A stretch of DNA of 64,000 nt from Streptomyces toyocaensis. GTDB taxonomy: Bacteria > Actinomycetota > Actinomycetes > Streptomycetales > Streptomycetaceae. The translations under genes and the position numbers were made by a program. Shown piece by piece: positions 52,122 through 60,089 of this stretch (its first letter is position 1; each line of letters opens with the position of its first letter). The stretch covers positions 102,081 to 166,080 of the forward strand of contig NZ_JFCB01000015.1 in the NCBI RefSeq assembly GCF_000725125.1, in the 5' to 3' direction. Below the pieces are notes generated by a model, which was given only the letters and a program-made list of their open reading frames with translations, searched no databases and had not been told where the DNA came from.

Positions 52122-54069
52122 CACGCTCAAGAGCAAGCCGGGCGCGCAGGGCGGCGCCACGGGCGGCCTGCGCCGCCTGCTCCTCGACAACGGCGCGCTG
52201 ACCGCGCTGATCGTCCTCGTGATCGCCATGTCGGCGCTGTCCGGGGACTTCCTGACCGCCGACAACCTGCTCAACGTCGGCGTCCAGGCCGCCGTGACCG
52301 CGATCCTCGCCTTCGGCGTCACCTTCGTGATCGTCTCGGCGGGCATCGACCTGTCGGTCGGCTCGGTCGCCGCGCTGTCCGCCACCGTGCTGGCGTGGAG
52401 CGCCACTGAGGCCGGGATACCGGTCGCCCTGGCGGTCCTCCTCGCCGTCGCGACGGGCATCGTCTGCGGTCTGGTGAACGGTTTCCTCGTCTCGTACGGG
52501 AAGCTGCCGTCGTTCATCGCGACGCTGGCGATGCTCTCGGTGGCGCGCGGTCTGTCGCTCGTCATCTCGCAGGGCTCGCCCATCGCCTTCCCCGACTCCG
52601 TCTCCCACCTCGGTGACACGCTGGGCGGCTGGCTGCCGGTGCCGGTGCTCGTGATGGTCGTCATGGGGCTGCTCACCGCCTTCGTGCTCGGCCGGACCTA
52701 CATCGGGCGCTCCATGTACGCCATCGGCGGCAACGAGGAGGCCGCGCGGCTGTCGGGCCTGCGCGTGAAGCGGCAGAAGCTCGCCATCTACGCCTTCTCC
52801 GGCCTCTTCGCCGCCGCCGCGGGCATCGTGCTCGCCTCCCGGCTGTCCTCCGCGCAGCCGCAGGCCGCGCAGGGCTACGAACTGGACGCCATCGCCGCCG
52901 TCGTCATCGGCGGCGCCTCGCTGGCGGGCGGCACCGGCAAGGCGTCGGGCACCCTGATCGGCGCGCTGATCCTCGCGGTGCTGCGCAACGGCCTCAACCT
53001 GCTGTCGGTGTCCGCGTTCTGGCAGCAGGTCGTCATCGGCGTGGTCATCGCTCTGGCGGTGCTGTTCGACACGCTGCGCCGCAAGGCCGGCGCGACCACC
53101 CCGGCGGCCGGGGCGTCCGGGAGCGGCAACCGGGGCAAGCAGGCACTCACGTACGTCATCGCCGCCGCCGTCGCCGTCGCGGTCGTCGGCGCGACCTCGC
53201 TGCTGCACAACGGGTCCCCGGCCGCGAAGACGCAGAAGATCGGCCTGTCGCTGTCGACGCTCAACAACCCGTTCTTCGTGCAGATCCGCACCGGGGCCGA
53301 GGAGGAGGCGAAGAAGCTGGGTGTCGACCTGACGGTCACCGACGCGCAGAACGACGCCTCCCAGCAGGCCAACCAGCTGCAGAACTTCACCAGCGGCTCG
53401 CTCTCGTCCGTCATCGTCAACCCGGTGGACTCCGACGCCGCCGGTCCCGCGGTCCGCGGCGCGAACAAGGCCGGCATCCCGGTCGTCGCGGTGGACCGCG
53501 GCGTCAACGAGGGGGACACGGCCGCGCTGGTCGCCTCCGACAACGTCGAGGGCGGCGCGCTGGGGGCCAGGGCGCTCGCCGAGAAGCTCGGCGGCAAGGG
53601 CACGATCGTCATCCTGCAGGGCCAGGCCGGCACCTCCGCCAGCAGGGAGCGCGGCGCGGGCTTCGCCGAGGGGCTCAAGGACTACCCGGGCATCAAGGTC
53701 GTCGCCAAGCAGCCCGCGGACTTCGACCGCACCAAGGGCCTGGACGTGATGACGAACCTGCTCCAGGCGCACCCCGGCATCAACGGCGTCTTCGCGGAGA
53801 ACGACGAGATGGCGCTCGGCGCGATCAAGGCGCTCGGCTCCAAGGCCGGCAAGTCGGTCCAGGTCGTCGGCTTCGACGGCACGCCGGACGGGCTGAAGGC
53901 GGTCGAGGCCGGCACGTTGTACGCCTCCGTCGCGCAGCAGCCGTCGGAACTCGGCCGGATCGCGGTGCGGAACGCGTTGCGCGCCGCCGACGGCAAGAAC
54001 GTGGAGAAGATGGTGAAGGTGCCCGTGAAGGTGGTCACCAAGGAGAACGTCGCCGGCTTCGAGGGCTGA
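52111..54069 (+). CDS. rbsCB: Fused ribose permease and substrate-binding protein
   Basis: 652 residues joining two normally separate subunits. Residues ~20-335 are an RbsC-type permease (about ten membrane segments; GVTFVIVSAGIDLSVGSVAA; FVLGRTYIGRSMYAIGGNEE; GYELDAIAAVVIGGASLAGG). After a final membrane segment (TYVIAAAVAVAVVGATSLL), residues ~370-652 are an RbsB-type binding protein (KIGLSLSTLNNPFFVQIRTG; IVNPVDSDAAGPAVRGANKA; VDRG; ENDEMALGAIKALG). The binding domain is thus tethered to the membrane by the permease rather than by a lipid. I recall the same fusion in S. coelicolor. GTG start with GGAGG upstream. Confidence 0.95.
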   Translation: MATDTLKSKPGAQGGATGGLRRLLLDNGALTALIVLVIAMSALSGDFLTADNLLNVGVQAAVTAILAFGVTFVIVSAGIDLSVGSVAALSATVLAWSATEAGIPVALAVLLAVATGIVCGLVNGFLVSYGKLPSFIATLAMLSVARGLSLVISQGSPIAFPDSVSHLGDTLGGWLPVPVLVMVVMGLLTAFVLGRTYIGRSMYAIGGNEEAARLSGLRVKRQKLAIYAFSGLFAAAAGIVLASRLSSAQPQAAQGYELDAIAAVVIGGASLAGGTGKASGTLIGALILAVLRNGLNLLSVSAFWQQVVIGVVIALAVLFDTLRRKAGATTPAAGASGSGNRGKQALTYVIAAAVAVAVVGATSLLHNGSPAAKTQKIGLSLSTLNNPFFVQIRTGAEEEAKKLGVDLTVTDAQNDASQQANQLQNFTSGSLSSVIVNPVDSDAAGPAVRGANKAGIPVVAVDRGVNEGDTAALVASDNVEGGALGARALAEKLGGKGTIVILQGQAGTSASRERGAGFAEGLKDYPGIKVVAKQPADFDRTKGLDVMTNLLQAHPGINGVFAENDEMALGAIKALGSKAGKSVQVVGFDGTPDGLKAVEAGTLYASVAQQPSELGRIAVRNALRAADGKNVEKMVKVPVKVVTKENVAGFEG

Positions 54070-54092
54070 CGTTCCGGATCGGGGAGCGATTC

Positions 54093-54998
54093 ATGTACGA
54101 CTACGACCTCCTGGTCGTCGGATCGGCCAACGCCGACCTGGTGATCGGTGTCGAGCGCCGGCCGGAGGCCGGGGAGACCGTGCTCGGCTCCGACCTCGCC
54201 GTCCACCCGGGCGGCAAGGGCGCGAACCAGGCGGTCGCGGCCGCCCGGCTCGGTGCCCGTACGGCCCTGCTGGCCCGGGTCGGCGACGACGGGCACGGGC
54301 GGCTGCTGCTGGACTCGCAGCGGGCGGCCGGGGTGGACACGGTGGGTGTGCTCGTGGGCGGGGCGCCGACCGGGGTCGCGCTGATCACGGTGGACCCCTC
54401 GGGGGACAACAGCATCGTCGTCTCCCCGGGAGCCAACGGCCGGCTCACGCCTCAGGACGTGCGGACGGCCGCGAGCCTCTTCCACGCCTCCCGGGTGGTC
54501 TCCACCCAGCTGGAGATCCCGTTGGAGACGGTGGTGGAGGTGGTGCGGAGCCTGGCGCCGGGCAGCAGGTTCGTGCTGAACCCGTCCCCGCCGCGCCCGC
54601 TGCCGACGGAGGTGCTGACGGCCTGCGATCCGCTGATCGTCAACGAGCACGAGGCGAAGGTCGTCCTCGGCGACGCCGCCGGGGTGAGCGACGTGCCGGA
54701 GGACTGGGCCCGGCTGCTGCTGGCGAAGGGCCCCCGTTCGGTGGTGGTGACACTGGGCGGCGAGGGCGCGCTGGTCGCGTCCGCGGAGGGCGTCGCCCGG
54801 GTGCCGTCGGTGAAGGTGCACGCCGTGGACACCACCGGTGCGGGCGACGCCTTCACCGCCGCGCTGGCCTGGCGTCTCGGCGCGGGCGCGTCGCTCGCCG
54901 AGGCGGCGGCGTACGCGGCCCGGGTGGGGGCGGCGGCGGTCACCAAGGAGGGGGCGCAGGTGTCGTTCCCGACGGCGGAGGAGGTCGCCGCCCTGTGA
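54093..54998 (+). CDS. rbsK: Ribokinase
   Basis: 301-residue PfkB-family kinase that phosphorylates ribose to ribose-5-phosphate. Motifs: N-terminal LVVGSANADLVIGVERRPEA, substrate-side GGKGANQAVAAARLGA, and the catalytic/anion-hole DTTGAGDAFTAALAW with the base Asp. ATG 54093 follows GGGGAGCG. Its stop overlaps the GTG of rbsD. Confidence 0.95.
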   Translation: MYDYDLLVVGSANADLVIGVERRPEAGETVLGSDLAVHPGGKGANQAVAAARLGARTALLARVGDDGHGRLLLDSQRAAGVDTVGVLVGGAPTGVALITVDPSGDNSIVVSPGANGRLTPQDVRTAASLFHASRVVSTQLEIPLETVVEVVRSLAPGSRFVLNPSPPRPLPTEVLTACDPLIVNEHEAKVVLGDAAGVSDVPEDWARLLLAKGPRSVVVTLGGEGALVASAEGVARVPSVKVHAVDTTGAGDAFTAALAWRLGAGASLAEAAAYAARVGAAAVTKEGAQVSFPTAEEVAAL

Positions 54999-55384
54999 AG
55001 AAGCACGGAATCCTGAACCGCGGGCTCTCCGGCGCACTGGCCGGCCTGGGGCACGGGGACGGGGTACTCGTGTGCGACGTCGGCATGCCGATACCCGACG
55101 GGCCGCACGTGGTGGACCTGGCCTTCCGGGCGGGGGTGCCCTCCTTCGCCGAGGTGCTCGAGGGGCTGCTGGCGGAGCTGGTGGTCGAGGGCGCGACGGC
55201 GGCGGCCGAGGTACGGGACGCCAATCCGGCGGCGGCCGGTCTGCTGGCGGGCCACTTCCCCGGTCTCGCGCTCGTGCCGCACGAGCGGCTCAAGGAGCTG
55301 AGCGCCGGCGCGCGGCTCGTCGTCCGCACCGGCGAGGCACGGCCGTACGCGAACGTGCTGCTGCGCTGCGGCGTGTTCTTCTGA
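54995..55384 (+). CDS. rbsD: D-ribose pyranase
   Basis: 129 residues. RbsD pattern: MKKHGILNRGLSGALAGLGH, then VLVCDVGMPIPDG, VPSFAEVLEGLLAEL, and C-terminal VRTGEARPYANVLLRCGVFF. It interconverts pyranose and furanose forms of ribose so the kinase can use it. Last gene of the operon, followed by a strong terminator. Confidence 0.95.
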   Translation: MKKHGILNRGLSGALAGLGHGDGVLVCDVGMPIPDGPHVVDLAFRAGVPSFAEVLEGLLAELVVEGATAAAEVRDANPAAAGLLAGHFPGLALVPHERLKELSAGARLVVRTGEARPYANVLLRCGVFF

Positions 55385-55408
55385 GGCACCGCCCGACGCA
55401 CGAACCTT

Positions 55409-55442
55409 CGAGGGGGCCCGGTCCGTCGACCGGGCCCCCTCG
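55409..55442 (+). terminator. Terminator of the rbs operon
   Basis: Perfect 15-bp arms CGAGGGGGCCCGGTC / GACCGGGCCCCCTCG with loop CGTC, 25 bp after rbsD. Confidence 0.93.
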
Positions 55443-55699
55443 GTTCCCTCCCCCTGCCAGAACTCCCCGATCCCCCCCCCGGGTCCCCACCCAGAAGTCC
55501 TGACGCGAAGTTCGACCCGCGAGGTGGGGGGAGGGTTGCACGACCGGCACAAGAATTTTTCCCGGTCGCGGTGCTGTCCGAAGCACGGGATGCCGTCCAG
55601 CCCTGGACGTTCCGCCGGTGCGCCTCTCAGCAACGAGACGAAGGACCGGCGTACCGCAGGGTCAACATCACTGCTCACGCGGTCGCTAGCCTCTGCCTT
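55443..55699. other. Intergenic region before the ankyrin pseudogene
   Basis: No gene seen. A C run and G run flank 55470-55560. At its right end TAGCCT (55687-55692) lies 7 bp before the GTG of the ankyrin frame, the spacing of a leaderless Streptomyces promoter. Confidence 0.5.
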
Positions 55700-56002
55700 G
55701 TGAAACAGCGGCAGCGGAAGAAGCTCTCTCGGCGTCTCTTCGAGGCGACCGTCGCGGGGGACGTCGTTTCGGGTGCAGGCCGTTCTGCGGGCCGGCGCGG
55801 ACCCGGAGCGCAAGGACAGTGAGGGCATGACACCGCTCTACGCCGCGTCCGTGAACGGAGCCTCGGACGTTGTCCGGCTGCTCCTGGCCGCCGGGGCCTC
55901 CCCCGGCACCGAGAGCGGCGGGCCCGGACCGGAGGGCACGCCCCTGTGTGCGGCCGCATGCTGGGGACACACCGAGACCGTGATTGAACTGCTGCTGAAC
56001 TT

Positions 56003-56035
56003 GATTGGGTGATGTCGGAGCCGTTCGCCTGACGG
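56003..56035. repeat. Left terminal inverted repeat of the insertion element
   Basis: Begins GATTGGGTGATGTCGG. Pairs with 57765-57797, 28 of 33 positions. Confidence 0.9.
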
Positions 56036-56064
56036 CGGCAGGTCCGCTCCCGTAGCCCTGGACC

Positions 56065-57127
56065 ATGAGATACGCGCAAGGCGGCGGGTTGACCGACGCT
56101 GGGCGGGCCGCGAGGGAGCGGGTGCGGCTGCAGGCCGTGGAACGCTTCGAGGGCGGGCAGAAGAACAGGGAGATCGCTGCCGCGCTGCGGGTCAGCGAAC
56201 GGTCGGTGGAACGGTGGCGCCGCCAGTGGCGCGAGCGCGGTGAAGCGGGGGTCCTGTCGAGGGGATCGCCTGGGCGGCCGAGGCTCAGCGAGAAGCAGAT
56301 CGCGAGGCTGGAACGGGAGCTGGAACGCGGGCCGCTGGCCCATGGCTGGGCCGACCAGCGCTGGACACTGGCACGGATCAAGACGCTGATCGGCCGGCTG
56401 TTCCACGTGAGCTACACGGTGGAGGGAACGTGGCTGCTGCTGAAGCGACACGGCTGGTCCTGGCAGCAGCCCGCCCGGCGGGCGATCGAGCGCGACGACG
56501 CGGCGGTCGAGGCGTGGAAGAAGGAGACCTGGCCGCGGGTAAGAGCACCGCGGCGGCGTGTGACGGCTGGATCGTCTTCGAGGACGAAGCCGGCCAGTCG
56601 ATGACGCCGCCGCGCGCGAGAAGCTGGGACGCAAGGGCGTAACGCCGGTGGTCCGGGTCCGTGGCCGGGGCTCGGGCCGGGTGTCCATGGCCGGGCTGAC
56701 CTGCTATAAGCCTGGGAAGCGGTCGAGGATGTTCTACTCGGTCCGCGAGTACCGGGGCCGCAAGGGCGAGCCGAAGGGCATCGGCTGGCGCGACCTGCGC
56801 GACCTGCTGGTCAGGGCGCACATCCAGCTCGGCGGCCCGATCGTGCTCGTGTGGGACAACCTGCGCATGCACCTGGCCGAGCCACTGCGCGAGTTCATCG
56901 CCGCCCACGCGGACTGGCTCACCGTCTTCCAACTTCCGAGTTACTCACCGGACCTGAACCCGCAAGAGGGCATCTGGTCGCTGGTCAAGCGCGACATCGG
57001 CAACCTCGCCGCCGCCGACTTGGGCCAGATCACCCGGGCTGTGAAGCGCAGACTCAAGCAGATCCAGTACCGCCCGGACCTGGTCGACGGCTGTCTCACC
57101 GGCATCGGCCTGATCATGGACGGCTGA
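56065..57127 (+). pseudogene. IS630-family transposase, two frameshifts
   Basis: The reading starts at ATG 56065 with a helix-turn-helix (FEGGQKNREIAAALRVSERS then VERWRRQW) and the winged-helix linker (GSPGRPRLSEKQIARLEREL). Near 56540 one base is missing, and the frame moves to the one encoding STAAACDGWIVFEDEAGQSM (first catalytic Asp). Near 56620 a second base is missing, and the frame moves again to RKGEPKGIGWRDLRDLLVRA, IVLVWDNLRMHL (second Asp) and SYSPDLNPQEGIWSLVKRDI (catalytic Glu). All three DDE residues survive, but in different frames. Two separate deletions argue for decay rather than a programmed shift. Confidence 0.9.
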
Positions 57128-57199
57128 CCGACATTCAGTCGCTGCACGCCACCAAAAAGCCATGGCAGGGGCCCATTCCCCGTCGTAGGGTCAGGCGAC

Positions 57200-57739
57200 A
57201 TGGCCGGTAGTCATCACGACAAGCACTTCTTTCCCGAACTCAAAACCAGCGTCTCCGGATTGACGCTGTGTGCACTCGATGCTGAGCAAGCCGATGAATA
57301 TTACGCGCTCATCGACAGAAATCGCGAACACCTTACCCAGAACGGCGACTACCAGGCGCTGGCCGCATCGGACTACAAGACGGCACATGCCGAGCTGCTC
57401 GACGACCCCAGCCCGTCCCTCCGCTGCGGCGTCCTCCTTCACCGCACCCTCATCGGCCGCGTTGACCTTGTGGCCGTCAACCCACCCAAGTACGGCTTCG
57501 GATACTGGCTCGACCACGAGGCAACGGGCCATGGGTACGCCACTGCAGCCTGCCATACGCTGATCAAGTACGGAGCCACTATGTTGGGCGCCACCGACGT
57601 GTTCGCGGGCGTCACCCACGGAAATGGAAAGAGTGGCGCCGTACTGACCCGGCTCGGCTTCAAGGTCGCCGAGGTCTTCGAGACCTACACCCGATACCAC
57701 TTGGCCCTCGTCGCCTCACCCTGCACATATCCCGCGTAA
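57200..57739 (+). CDS. GNAT-family N-acetyltransferase carried inside the element
   Basis: 179 residues, RimJ/RimL-type GNAT: ALDAEQADEYYALIDRNREH, LIGRVDLVAVNPPKYGFGYW, acetyl-CoA loop region DHEATGHGYATAACHTLIKY, AGVTHGNGKSGAVLTRLGFK and VFETYTRYHLAL. The expected R/Q-x-x-G-x-G/A loop appears as EATGHGYA. It probably acetylates a protein N-terminus, amino sugar, or a small toxic amine such as an antibiotic; which one cannot be told. It lies 72 bp after the transposase stop and 25 bp before the right inverted repeat, fully within the element. GC content is lower than in neighbouring genes, consistent with transfer. ATG 57200. Confidence 0.85.
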   Translation: MAGSHHDKHFFPELKTSVSGLTLCALDAEQADEYYALIDRNREHLTQNGDYQALAASDYKTAHAELLDDPSPSLRCGVLLHRTLIGRVDLVAVNPPKYGFGYWLDHEATGHGYATAACHTLIKYGATMLGATDVFAGVTHGNGKSGAVLTRLGFKVAEVFETYTRYHLALVASPCTYPA

Positions 57740-57764
57740 CGGTGCGATCGGACCGAACCGGCAA

Positions 57765-57797
57765 CCGTTAGGTGGACGGGCCCGACATCACCCAATC
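57765..57797. repeat. Right terminal inverted repeat of the insertion element
   Basis: Ends CCGACATCACCCAATC, the exact complement of the left tip; followed by the AACTT repeat. Confidence 0.9.
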
Positions 57798-58016
57798 AAC
57801 TTCAGTGGCACACGCCGCCGATCCGAACCTTCGCGAAGACCAGGGTGTGGGCCGCTCTCCTCTGGACTGGGCGCACAGCGGTTCTTACACCGAGACGCCC
57901 GCCTCCTCATCGCGTCGGGCGCGCTTCCTGCAGACCATGTTCAACAAAGCGCCTCACTTCAGGGAAAACCCAGAGGCTGCACGGAAGACGCTCACCCTCC
58001 ACCGGAAATACTACCC

Positions 58017-58919
58017 ATGATGTACCACTTGATGATTCGCGCCACTGATGCGCCAACTCGTCTGCCGCTTATTCTCGCTGATACGTTCCATGTCGCGTTG
58101 GCGCAGACGGATGTATCAGCAGGGTCGGAGTGGGAGGACCGCAACTGGGATGCTGTCGTCACCTGCGAGTACGAGCGCCTGCAAGGTGTTTTGAACTGGT
58201 CACTGACCATCTACGCAGCCCACGAAGTCGAGCACCGGCCAACGGAAGACGAACTGGCCGCGTCAATGGCCCGGCGGCTCTCGGTGTCGGTTTTCACTTC
58301 CTGGGACGCCAGGTTCCCGTGGGTTCGAAAGGTGGCCCTGCCGGACGGCGGCTCCACACTGGCAAGAGTGCTGCAACCCGAGGACGACAACCCTGCTTAT
58401 ACCGTCGACACCGCGGAGTCGAGACTCCCGGATCTCCCCGACGTCCCAGTGGTGCACCTACCGGAAGCAGTGCGAGCATACAAACTCACCACTCCGATCA
58501 CCGACTCAGTCGAAAAGGAGGATCCCGCAGGAGCAATATTCAATGTTGTCGACCTCTCGAGAAACTGGGAGCGTCTGTGTTTGAGACTGCGCTCCGGGTT
58601 CCCTCCGCACGGGTGGTTTCCGGCGAACCTGTACCGCGAAGACCTGGAACTCCGGGACCGCCTCGGAGAAGCGATGGATGGGCTCTCCGCGGAGATCGCG
58701 GCAGACGCGGCTAGGGACGCAGTGGAGCAACTCGACGAGCTTTATCGACGTTTCACTATTGATGATGACGGACTGGCGCTTTCCTCAGCGCTGGATGAGG
58801 AGATCACGGGCCTGCCACGCCTGCCGTGGTACTGGCGTCGTCGCCCCCTCGCCCTGCCATGGTCCGAGAGGGTCGAGCAGAAAGCAGCGCCAGCCGATGA
58901 CGAGACGCGCATCCAGTGA
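58017..58919 (+). CDS. Protein of unknown function formerly coupled to the ankyrin gene
   Basis: 300 residues, no signal peptide or membrane segment. It begins MMYHLMIRATDAPTRLPLIL, with VLNWSLTIYAAHEVEHRPTE, SVSVFTSWDARFPWVRKVAL and a C-terminal helical part (DAVEQLDELYRRFTIDDDGL). Many acidic and aromatic residues. I do not recognise the family. ATG 58017 overlaps the stop of the ankyrin pseudogene (ATGA), so the two were probably one operon. Codon use is less GC-biased than the core genes around it, suggesting horizontal origin. Confidence 0.75.
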   Translation: MMYHLMIRATDAPTRLPLILADTFHVALAQTDVSAGSEWEDRNWDAVVTCEYERLQGVLNWSLTIYAAHEVEHRPTEDELAASMARRLSVSVFTSWDARFPWVRKVALPDGGSTLARVLQPEDDNPAYTVDTAESRLPDLPDVPVVHLPEAVRAYKLTTPITDSVEKEDPAGAIFNVVDLSRNWERLCLRLRSGFPPHGWFPANLYREDLELRDRLGEAMDGLSAEIAADAARDAVEQLDELYRRFTIDDDGLALSSALDEEITGLPRLPWYWRRRPLALPWSERVEQKAAPADDETRIQ

Positions 58920-59255
58920 TGGTCGTCGAGGCTCGGCCCCCTTCCGGGTCCGGGAGCGTTCGAGACGGAAGCGCCCTCGGTCGAACCCAGTCGGCGCAGA
59001 GGAGCAGGCTTCTGTGAGGCCCCGCTGGTCGAGTCGGAGTATCTGACCGAGCTTCCCACGTGATGCTGGGGTCCGCCGCCGAGCCCGCCCTGCACTATCC
59101 GCTGGGCGACGGATCGGACGCCGGTGCGCTGGTCGAGCTGCGCCGTCTGGCGGCTCACCTGCGGGCGGGTGTGCCCGGGGCGGAGGCCTGACGGGGTCCT
59201 CCGTCCCGGGTGGGCCCGGAGCGCGCCGCACACGTGCCGCGGGTCACGGTGCGGC
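58920..59255. other. Intergenic region with a small coding-like fragment
   Basis: 336 bp between convergent genes. From ATG 59063 to TGA 59189-59191 an open frame of 42 codons (LGSAAEPALHYPLGDGSDAG; ALVELRRLAAHLRAGVPGAE) has good Streptomyces codon bias and looks like the C-terminal end of a lost gene. Nothing else was seen. Confidence 0.45.
59063..59191 (+). pseudogene. Possible C-terminal gene remnant, 42 codons
   Basis: Third-position GC bias and an ordinary amino-acid mix (PALHYPLGDGSDAGALVELR) suggest former coding sequence. There is no ribosome site before ATG 59063. The family is not recognised; it could equally be a chance frame. Confidence 0.3.
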
Positions 59256-60089
59256 TCAGGGTTCGACGTGTTCGGTGAACCTCCGGGCCGTCTCGGCGAG
59301 GACCTCGCGGCCGTCCCGGGCCCACAGCGCGTCGTTGAAAAGCTCGACCTCGATGGGGCCCGTGTACCCGGCCGCCTCCACGTGGGCCTTCCACTCCCGC
59401 AGGTCGATCGCGCCGTCGCCGATCTGGCCGCGGCCGTTGAGGACGCCCTCGGGCAGCGGGGTGGTCCAGTCGGCGAGCTGGAAGGTGTGGATGCGGCCCT
59501 GGGCGCCCGCGCGGGCGATCTGGGCGGGGGCGGTGTCGTCCCACCAGACGTGGTACGTGTCGACGGTGACGCCGACCTGGTCGGCGGGGAAGCGTTCCGC
59601 GATGTCCAGGGCCTGGGCGAGGGTGGAAACCACGCAGCGGTCGGAGGCGAACATGGGGTGCAGCGGCTCGATGGCCAGTCTCACGCCGTGCTCCCCCGCG
59701 TAGGGGCCGAGTTCGGCGAGCGCGTCCGCGATGCGTTCCCGGGCGCCGCGCAGGTCCTTGGAGCCGGCGGGGAGTCCGCCGGAGACCAGGACCAGGGTGT
59801 CGGTGCCGAGGGCCGCCGCCTCGTCGACGGCGCGGCGGTTGTCGGCCAGGGCGGCCGCCCGCTCGCCGGGGTCGCTCGCGGTGAGGAAGCCGCCGCGGCA
59901 CAGCGTCGTCACCGCCAGGCCCGCGTCGCGCACCAGTTTCGCGGCCGCCTCGACGCCGTACTCCCGGACCGGCTCGCGCCACAGGCCGACGCCCGGTACG
60001 CCCAGGTCGCGGCAGGCGTCGACGAGGTCCGGCAGGGACAGCCGGCGGACCGTCATCTGGTTGATGCTGAAGCGGGAGAGGTCGGTCAC
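59256..60089 (-). CDS. Sugar phosphate isomerase/epimerase (xylose-isomerase-like TIM barrel)
   Basis: 277 residues. AP-endonuclease-2-type TIM barrel: FSINQMTVRRLSLPDLVDAC, LAIEPLHPMF (metal Glu, His), VGVTVDTYHVWWD (metal Asp, His), GQIGDGAIDL and PIEVELFNDALW (metal Glu). Members include IolE/IolI-type dehydratases and isomerases. GTG 60089 overlaps the preceding stop, so it is the third gene of a coupled operon. It probably rearranges the oxidised sugar made by the first gene product. Confidence 0.9.
   Translation of the reverse strand: MTDLSRFSINQMTVRRLSLPDLVDACRDLGVPGVGLWREPVREYGVEAAAKLVRDAGLAVTTLCRGGFLTASDPGERAAALADNRRAVDEAAALGTDTLVLVSGGLPAGSKDLRGARERIADALAELGPYAGEHGVRLAIEPLHPMFASDRCVVSTLAQALDIAERFPADQVGVTVDTYHVWWDDTAPAQIARAGAQGRIHTFQLADWTTPLPEGVLNGRGQIGDGAIDLREWKAHVEAAGYTGPIEVELFNDALWARDGREVLAETARRFTEHVEP

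Larger units (their letters stand above)
56003..57797 (+). mobile_element. IS630-family element with GNAT passenger gene
   Basis: 1,795 bp bounded by 33-bp inverted repeats, 56003-56035 and 57765-57797, identical over the first 16 bases (GATTGGGTGATGTCGG) and 28 of 33 overall. The direct repeat AACTT flanks it (55998-56002 and 57798-57802). Inside are a transposase reading with two 1-base deletions and, between the transposase and the right end, an intact acetyltransferase gene. IS630 members usually duplicate only TA, so a 5-bp repeat is unusual; part of it may be chance. Target: an ankyrin gene. The transposase being broken, the copy is probably immobile unless helped in trans. Confidence 0.88.
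55700..58020 (+). pseudogene. Ankyrin-repeat gene, frameshifted and split by an insertion element
   Basis: The left part starts at GTG 55700 (VKQRQRKKLSRRLFEATVAG), then an extra G near 55771 shifts the frame to the one encoding AVLRAGADPERKDSEGMTPL and GTPLCAAACWGHTETVIELL. At 55998-56002 the reading is broken by a 1.8-kb insertion. After the element, the repeat resumes (ADPNLREDQGVGRSPLDWAH) and is out of frame again a few codons later (RLLIASGA lies in another frame), then ends FRENPEAARKTLTLHRKYYP at 58020. The intact ancestor was an ankyrin protein of roughly 170-190 residues. Its stop overlaps the start of the next gene, which suggests former translational coupling. Several lesions show decay beyond the insertion itself. 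Confidence 0.85.

Noticed and set aside
55773..56012. A separate small ankyrin gene
   Set aside because: It is the middle part of a longer ankyrin reading displaced by an extra base near 55771 and cut by the insertion.
56065..57127. Programmed frameshifting to make an active transposase
   Set aside because: Two separate shifts would be needed, neither lies on a slippery sequence with a following stem, and each is explained by one missing base relative to the family pattern.
57772..58020. An 82-codon gene after the insertion element
   Set aside because: It starts inside the element's right inverted repeat and encodes the tail of the ankyrin pseudogene, so it is a by-product of the insertion.
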